Source of the DNA: Pseudomaricurvus alcaniphilus | Lineage (GTDB): Bacteria; Pseudomonadota; Gammaproteobacteria; Pseudomonadales; Cellvibrionaceae | Assembly (NCBI RefSeq): GCF_011440395.1 | Contig: NZ_JAAOIX010000003.1 | Coordinates: 124,001 to 188,000 of the forward strand | DNA: 64,000 nt | Direction: 5' to 3' | In this document: one piece after another, positions 58,623 through 64,000 of the stretch | How positions within the stretch are numbered: the first letter of the stretch is position 1 | Layout: each line of letters opens with the position of its first letter | Translations under genes and position numbers: made by a program | The notes under the pieces: model-generated | Database searches by the model: none | What the model saw: only the letters and a program-made list of their open reading frames with translations | Told to the model about the DNA's origin: nothing

Positions 58623-60161
58623 ATGTGTGGCATTGTCGGAGTCGTCGGGAAAGGTAACGTCAATTTGCAGCTTTACGATGCGCTTACCATGCTGCAGCAT
58701 CGGGGCCAGGATGCGGCCGGTATCCTGACCTGTCACGGCAATAAATTTGCGCAGCAGAAATCCAACGGGCTGGTGCGCGACGTGTTTCGCACCCGCCATA
58801 TGCAGCGGCTGGTGGGGCAGGTGGGTATTGGCCACGTGCGCTACCCCACCGCCGGCAGTTCCGGCCCGGCGCTGGCACAGCCCTTCTACGTCAACTCCCC
58901 CTACGGCATCGCCCTGGCCCACAACGGCAACCTGACCAATACGGAACAGGTCAGCGACGATCTCTACCGGGCTGACTTGCGCCATCTCAATACCGATTCC
59001 GACTCTGAAGTCCTGCTTAACGTGCTCGCGCAGGAACTGTTGAAAATCAACAAGCTAAAGCCCACCGCCGAGGATTTTTTCAGCGCCATCGGGGCCATGG
59101 AGAAACGAATTCGAGGCGGCTACGCCTGCGTAGCGCTGGTCGCTGGCTATGGCTTGCTGGCGTTTCGCGACCCAAACGGCATTCGGCCGCTGGTGTTCGG
59201 CAAGCGTGAAACCCCCCAGGGCACCGAGTATATGGTGGCATCGGAAAGTGTGGCTTTCGACGTGGTGGGTTACGAACTGATCCGCGACGTGCAGCCAGGG
59301 GAGGCCGTCTACATCACCACCGAGGGTGAATTGCACACCAAGCAGTGCAGTGAGGTGGCAAAGCTCACCCCCTGTATTTTCGAGCACGTCTACTTTGCCC
59401 GTCCCGATTCCCTGATGGACGGTATCTCGGTGTATAAGTCGCGCCTGCGCCAGGGCGAGCGATTGGCGGCCACCATTCTGGAGCAAAGGCCGGATCACGA
59501 TATCGATGTGGTCATTCCCATTCCCGACAGCAGCCGGGTTGCCGGCCAGGCTCTGGCCCATTCGCTGGGGGTCAAGTTCCGCGAGGGGCTGGTGAAAAAT
59601 CGCTATATCGGCCGCACCTTTATTATGCCCGGCCAGCAACAGCGAAAAAAATCAGTGCGCCAAAAGCTGAACCCGATTCGGCTCGAATTTGAAGGCAAGA
59701 ACGTGATGTTGGTGGACGACTCTATCGTCCGCGGCACCACCTGCCAGCAAATTATCCAGATGGCGCGGGAAGCCGGTGCCAACAAGGTGTACTTTGCCTC
59801 GGCGGCGCCGCCGGTGCGCTATCCAAATGTTTACGGTATCGACATGCCCAGCGCCAGGGAATTGATCGCCCACGGGCGCACGGTGGAAGAGGTGTGCGCG
59901 GAAATCGGTGCCGATTGGCTGGTCTACCAGAGCCTGGAAGATTTGATTGCCGCCTCCAGCGAGGGCAACGAGAATGTCACCGAGTTTGATTGCTCGGTCT
60001 TTACCGGCGAGTATGTCACCGGCGATGTGGACCAGGCCTATCTGGATCAACTGGATTCGGCACGCAATGATGGCAACAAGCGCAAGTCGGACAAAGCTAT
60101 TGAGCGGGGCTCCAATGCCCTGATCGGTCTGCACAATGACAACGCTGCAGAAGCGGGATAA
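58623..60161 (+). CDS. purF: Amidophosphoribosyltransferase
   Basis: It makes phosphoribosylamine from PRPP and glutamine, the committed step of purine synthesis. The 512-residue product begins MCGIVGVVG, so Cys2 becomes the N-terminal nucleophile of the class II glutaminase. [22 protein letters not shown] and LAHNGNLTN complete that domain. The PRPP loop [13 protein letters not shown] lies at ~361-373. Length is normal. A terminator follows after about 115 bases. Confidence 0.98.
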   Translation: MCGIVGVVGKGNVNLQLYDALTMLQHRGQDAAGILTCHGNKFAQQKSNGLVRDVFRTRHMQRLVGQVGIGHVRYPTAGSSGPALAQPFYVNSPYGIALAHNGNLTNTEQVSDDLYRADLRHLNTDSDSEVLLNVLAQELLKINKLKPTAEDFFSAIGAMEKRIRGGYACVALVAGYGLLAFRDPNGIRPLVFGKRETPQGTEYMVASESVAFDVVGYELIRDVQPGEAVYITTEGELHTKQCSEVAKLTPCIFEHVYFARPDSLMDGISVYKSRLRQGERLAATILEQRPDHDIDVVIPIPDSSRVAGQALAHSLGVKFREGLVKNRYIGRTFIMPGQQQRKKSVRQKLNPIRLEFEGKNVMLVDDSIVRGTTCQQIIQMAREAGANKVYFASAAPPVRYPNVYGIDMPSARELIAHGRTVEEVCAEIGADWLVYQSLEDLIAASSEGNENVTEFDCSVFTGEYVTGDVDQAYLDQLDSARNDGNKRKSDKAIERGSNALIGLHNDNAAEAG

Positions 60162-60274
60162 GAAGCCGGTTTAATTGATTTGCGAACCTTTCCGGCGGGC
60201 GTTGCAGTCTGTCGCTGGAAAGGCGGGTCGCCACTGGTGTCGCTGCAGCGAGCACTGGCGGCGGGAATAACGAT

Positions 60275-60300
60275 GCGGCAGCCCTGGGCTGCCGTTTTTT
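60275..60300 (+). terminator. Rho-independent terminator after purF
   Basis: CGGCAGC-CCTGG-GCTGCCG (60276-60294) is a perfect 7-bp stem followed directly by six T. It separates purF from metZ. Confidence 0.9.
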
Positions 60301-60363
60301 GCTTTGAGCTGGCCGCAGGGCGGTTGTTACTGGCAGGGCTGGCCGGCAGTAAGGAATCTGGAC

Positions 60364-61560
60364 ATGACCGATACAGAAAAAGACCTGTTTCTAAATGCAG
60401 GTATCGACACCCTGGCGGTGCGGGCCGGGCAGACCCGCTCCGCGGAAGGGGAGCACAGCGAGCCTATCTACACTACCTCCAGCTATGTGTTTGACTCCGC
60501 CGAGGCCGCGGCGGCGCGCTTCAGCGGGGATGACCCGGGCAATGTCTACTCCCGCTACACCAATCCCACGGTGCGCATGTTTGAGGAGCGGATAGCGGCG
60601 CTGGAAGGGGGCGAGATGGCGGTGGCGACATCCTCGGGCATGGCGGCCATTCTCTCCACCTGTATGGCGTTATTGCAGGCCGGGGATCACGTGGTCTGCT
60701 CGCGCAGCGTGTTCGGTACGACCACCGCCCTGTTCAACCGCTATATGCTGAAGTTCGGGGTCACTACCACCTTCGTCAATCCGGTCGACCTGGAAGAGTG
60801 GCGCAGCGCTATTGGTGCCAATACCCGCATGTTGTTTCTGGAAACCCCCTCCAATCCGCTCTGCGATGTGGTGGACTTGCGCGCCCTGGCGGCAATCTCC
60901 CGCGCCAGCAACTGCTTGCTGGTGGTGGACAACTGCTTCTGCACGCCAGCATTGCAGAAGCCGCTGCAACTGGGGGCCGATATCGTGGTGCACTCCGCCA
61001 CTAAATACCTGGACGGCCAGGGGCGCTGTGTCGGCGGGGTGGTGGTCGGGCCGGAAAAACTGCTGCAAGACGTGCTGGTTTTCCTGCGCACCGCGGGCCC
61101 CTCCATGAGCCCCTTCAACGCCTGGGTATTTCTCAAAGGCCTGGAGACCTTGCGCCTGCGGATGGATGCGCACTGCGCAAATTCCATGGCGATCGCCAAC
61201 TGGTTGCAGCAGCAGCCGCAGATTGAAAAAGTGTTTTACGCCGGCCTGCCGCAACACCCGGGCCACCAGGTGGCGGCGCAGCAACAGCGCGGTTTTGGCG
61301 CGGTCATGTCGTTCCAGGTCAAGGGTGGCAAGGCAGAGGCGTTCCGCTTTATCAATGCCACCCGCTTGTTGTCGCTCACCGCTAACCTCGGGGACAGCAA
61401 ATCCACCATCGTGCACCCCGGGACGACCACCCACGGTCGACTCTCAGTGGAGGAAAAGGCCCAGGCAGGCATCACCGACAACCTGATCCGGGTAGCGGTG
61501 GGGCTGGAAGATGTGGCGGATATCCAGGCCGACCTGGCCCGCGGAATTGCGGCGCTGTAA
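60364..61560 (+). CDS. metZ: O-succinylhomoserine sulfhydrylase
   Basis: This PLP enzyme makes homocysteine directly from O-succinylhomoserine and sulfide. From ATG 60364 (AGGA upstream) the product has 398 residues. Motifs are TLAVRAGQTRSAEGEHSEPI, YSRYTNPTVRMFEERIAALE, the PLP lysine K214 in HSATKYLDGQGR and SLGD-type NLGDSKSTIVHPGTTTH. MetZ rather than MetB/MetC is favoured by these motifs and by the purF-metZ order of Pseudomonas. Confidence 0.94.
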   Translation: MTDTEKDLFLNAGIDTLAVRAGQTRSAEGEHSEPIYTTSSYVFDSAEAAAARFSGDDPGNVYSRYTNPTVRMFEERIAALEGGEMAVATSSGMAAILSTCMALLQAGDHVVCSRSVFGTTTALFNRYMLKFGVTTTFVNPVDLEEWRSAIGANTRMLFLETPSNPLCDVVDLRALAAISRASNCLLVVDNCFCTPALQKPLQLGADIVVHSATKYLDGQGRCVGGVVVGPEKLLQDVLVFLRTAGPSMSPFNAWVFLKGLETLRLRMDAHCANSMAIANWLQQQPQIEKVFYAGLPQHPGHQVAAQQQRGFGAVMSFQVKGGKAEAFRFINATRLLSLTANLGDSKSTIVHPGTTTHGRLSVEEKAQAGITDNLIRVAVGLEDVADIQADLARGIAAL

Positions 61561-61680
61561 CAGCCATCCGCAGCTTGCCGCAGCAACTTGCCCGCTCTTG
61601 CACTATGCTTCAGTTAAGCGGTTCGAGGAAGACGGAAAAGCGAGTGAGGGCAACGGCGGCGGTGATTCGAGTACAGACCT

Positions 61681-62604
61681 ATGAATGAGTTGGTCGATAC
61701 CCTGGTGCGTCGGGTCGGCGAGGTGGTGTTGGGCAAGGAGCAGCAAATCAAGCTGGCGCTCACCTGTCTGTTGGCGCGCGGGCACCTGTTGCTGGAAGAC
61801 CTGCCGGGTATGGGCAAGACCACCCTGGCCCACGCTCTCGCCAATGTGCTCGGCCTGTCCTACAAGCGGGTCCAGTTTACCAGTGACTTGCTGCCTGCCG
61901 ACATACTCGGTGTGTCGGTATTTGAGCGCAACACTAGCAGTTTCACCTTTCATCCGGGGCCGGTTTTTACCCAATTGCTGCTGGCGGATGAAATCAATCG
62001 TACCACTCCGAAAACCCAGAGTGCGCTGCTGGAAGCCATGGCCGAATACCAGGTCACCATCGACGGTGAAACCCGCCAGTTACCGCAACCCTTCTTTGTT
62101 ATCGCCACCCAGAATCCGAGCAGTCAGTCCGGCACTTTTCCGCTGCCGGAATCCCAGCTGGACCGATTTCTGATGCGGGTCGAATTGGGCTATCCCTCGG
62201 CGGCGGCCGAGCTGGCGATTCTCCGGGGCGGCGACACTTCTCGCACAGTCGGCCAGTTGGCCGCGGCCATCACTAACGAGCAACTGTTGGCTATTCAGGC
62301 CAGCGTCGATGAGGTTCACGCCAGCGATGCCTTGCTGGCCTATTTGCAGCGCCTGGTGCACTGTACCCGCAGCCTGCCGGAAATCGAGCACGGGCTGTCC
62401 ACTCGGGGAGCGCTGGCCCTGTTGCGCTGCGCCCGCACCTGGGCCCTGATCCATGGGCGCGGGCATGTGTTACCGGACGACATACAGGCGGTTATGCCGG
62501 CGGTGGTCGCGCACCGCTTGCGCAGTGCCGCGGATATGAGCGATGGCAGTGGCTACGCGCTGGTGGAGCAGGTTCTCAATCGGGTGGATGTGCTCGGTCA
62601 CTGA
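61681..62604 (+). CDS. MoxR-family AAA+ ATPase
   Basis: The 307-residue product has Walker A LPGMGKTTLA (K46), Walker B LLLADEINRTTP (D103-E104), sensor 1 FVIATQNPSSQSGTFPLPES and a C-terminal lid domain with LSTRGALALLRCARTWAL. MoxR ATPases assist maturation or metal insertion of partner proteins. The usual DUF58 and transglutaminase-type genes do not follow it here; pilU does, 177 bases on. Its client is unknown. Confidence 0.93.
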   Translation: MNELVDTLVRRVGEVVLGKEQQIKLALTCLLARGHLLLEDLPGMGKTTLAHALANVLGLSYKRVQFTSDLLPADILGVSVFERNTSSFTFHPGPVFTQLLLADEINRTTPKTQSALLEAMAEYQVTIDGETRQLPQPFFVIATQNPSSQSGTFPLPESQLDRFLMRVELGYPSAAAELAILRGGDTSRTVGQLAAAITNEQLLAIQASVDEVHASDALLAYLQRLVHCTRSLPEIEHGLSTRGALALLRCARTWALIHGRGHVLPDDIQAVMPAVVAHRLRSAADMSDGSGYALVEQVLNRVDVLGH

Positions 62605-62781
62605 GCCGCACAGTTGGCTTGAGTTGTACTGTGGCATCCAGCTAAAAAAATAAACGCTGCGGGGATGGAAATATGTCGACTTTTTGCCTATGTATTACTT
62701 GGTGTAAAAGAGCCTCGGGTAAAAAGCCTTGGATAAGAACGCGATAACTAATAAACCAGAACAGCAAATGGAGTGGCAGTT

Positions 62782-63966
62782 GTGATCATTGAAGATTATT
62801 TGCGGATACTGGCAAAAAACGACGGTTCGGATTTGTATCTGAGCACAGGGGCGCCGCCGTGCGCCAAATTTCAAGGAGTGCTTAAACCGCTGGGCAAGGA
62901 GTCGCTCAAGCCCGGCCAGATCGCCGAGATTGCCAGTGCCATCATGGACAGTGAGCAGCGGGAAAAATTCGAGCATGAGCTGGAAATGAACCTGGCCATG
63001 TCGCTGCCGGGAGTCGGTCGCTTTCGGGTCAATATTTTTCGCCAGCGCAATGACGTTTCGATTGTGGCGCGCAATATCGTCACCGAAATTCCCAAGTTCG
63101 ATGACCTCAAGCTGCCGCCGATTCTCAAGGACGTGGTGGAGGCCAAGCGCGGGCTGATCCTGTTTGTCGGTGGTACCGGTTCCGGCAAGTCCACCTCGCT
63201 GGCGGCGCTTATCGATCATCGCAACAGCAGCAGTGGCGGCCACATTATTACCATTGAAGACCCGGTTGAATACGTGCACAAACACAAGAAGTGTATCGTC
63301 AACCAGCGCGAAGTCGGCGTCGATACGCGCAGCTTTCACAACGCCCTGATCAACACCCTGCGGCAGGCGCCAGACGTGATCCTGATCGGTGAAATTCGTG
63401 ACCGGGAGACCATGGAGCACGCCCTGGCGTTTGCCGAGACCGGCCACCTGGCGATTTCCACTCTGCACGCCAACAACGCCAACCAGGCGTTGGAGCGGAT
63501 CGTCAACCTGTTTCCCCAGGAGCGGCGGGCCCAGTTGCTGCTGGGGCTGGGGCAGAACCTGCGCGCCTTTGTTTCCCAGCGCCTGGTGCCGACGGTGGAT
63601 GGCAAGCGCTGTGCCGCGGTGGAAGTGTTGCTGGGTACCAAGACCATAGAGGAACTGATCATTCGCGGTGAGTTTGAAAGCATCAAGGAGATTATGGAAA
63701 AATCCGAAAATCTCGGTATGCAAACCTTCGACTCGGCGCTGTTTCACCTGTTTAAAGAGGGGCGCATCTCCGAGGAGCAGGCCCTGAAAAATGCGGACTC
63801 GGCCAACAACCTGCGCTTGCGCATTAAACTGGATCGCAAAGGCCAAGCCCTCGCCGCGGCGACGGAGGGAGAGGCTGCCGCCAGTCCGGAGGATAAGCCC
63901 AGCGAGGGCTTTTCCCTGGCGCTGGAAGAAATAGACGAGGAAGAGGAGCCCAACAAGCCGTTTTAG
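62782..63966 (+). CDS. pilU: Type IV pilus ATPase PilU
   Basis: PilU is a hexameric retraction ATPase that helps PilT depolymerise type IV pili. GTG 62782 is chosen because GGAG (62770-62773) lies eight bases upstream; GTG 62773 overlaps that site. The 394-residue product has IIEDYLRILAKNDGSDLYLS, Walker A GGTGSGKST (130-138), the Asp box ITIEDPVEYVH, Walker B DVILIGEIRDRETME and the His box ETGHLAISTLHANNANQAL. The acidic C-terminal tail (LEEIDEEEEPNK) fits PilU rather than PilT. No pilT precedes it. FimV upstream in the window acts in the same system. Confidence 0.93.
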   Translation: MIIEDYLRILAKNDGSDLYLSTGAPPCAKFQGVLKPLGKESLKPGQIAEIASAIMDSEQREKFEHELEMNLAMSLPGVGRFRVNIFRQRNDVSIVARNIVTEIPKFDDLKLPPILKDVVEAKRGLILFVGGTGSGKSTSLAALIDHRNSSSGGHIITIEDPVEYVHKHKKCIVNQREVGVDTRSFHNALINTLRQAPDVILIGEIRDRETMEHALAFAETGHLAISTLHANNANQALERIVNLFPQERRAQLLLGLGQNLRAFVSQRLVPTVDGKRCAAVEVLLGTKTIEELIIRGEFESIKEIMEKSENLGMQTFDSALFHLFKEGRISEEQALKNADSANNLRLRIKLDRKGQALAAATEGEAAASPEDKPSEGFSLALEEIDEEEEPNKPF

Positions 63967-64000
63967 TCGGCGTGCAAGTCGGCACTTTATTTGCCACTTT

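Overview
The window is chromosomal DNA of a free-living gammaproteobacterium. Pseudomonas-type gene orders (asd-fimV-truA-trpFBA-accD-folC-SPOR-cvpA-purF-metZ and lysR/leuCDB), a class II citrate synthase, a type IV pilus ATPase (pilU), a TonB-dependent receptor and GC near 55-60% in most genes suggest a Cellvibrionales/Pseudomonadales-like, probably aquatic organism. No rRNA gene is present, so the genus cannot be fixed.

Layout. 1-2292: the 3'-truncated coding region of a TonB-dependent receptor on the minus strand, preceded by a clear TPP riboswitch with its own promoter and an SD-masking hairpin. 2399-9180: nhaA, RNase II, bolA, trhO and small conserved genes. 9458-22867: the complete TCA block, with gltA divergent from sdhCDAB, then sucA-sucB-lpd-sucC-sucD, closed by a strong terminator. 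23071-32711: an accessory type I secretion locus (HlyB-type ABC exporter, HlyD adaptor, a two-helix membrane protein, and a 1568-aa RTX protein with an N-terminal lipase domain). 33073-41240: htpG behind a sigma-32-type promoter, sixA, folE, prmB, aroC and a transporter. 41245-46786: lysR divergent from leuCDB, then asd. 47446-61560: fimV, truA, trpFBA, accD, folC, a SPOR protein, cvpA, purF and metZ. 61681-63966: a MoxR ATPase and pilU.

The most unusual region is 26782-28440. Two copies of one short non-autonomous element (276 and 241 bp, terminal inverted repeats CCTAATTAC-like) lie in opposite orientation on either side of a 200-codon gene. Each copy is bracketed by its own perfect 8-bp target-site duplication (TTATATTT and TAAAATTA). 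Removing them in silico restores a compact hlyB-hlyD-orf-rtx arrangement in which the orf ends 11 bp before the RTX start codon. The present stop codon of the orf lies inside the second element. The orf and the first ~145 codons of the RTX gene are AT-rich (about 38-40% GC in sampled lines); the RTX gene then switches to about 60% GC. This suggests that the small membrane protein and the N-terminal part of the secreted lipase arrived together as one exchangeable module.

Other points: 15-bp tandem repeats in the fimV leader that share a GACAATGTT core with in-frame repeats inside fimV; a 511-base gene-free interval with hairpins between sdhB and sucA; a LysR-type dyad between lysR and leuC; and a Glu in place of the usual catalytic Asp60 of TrpA.
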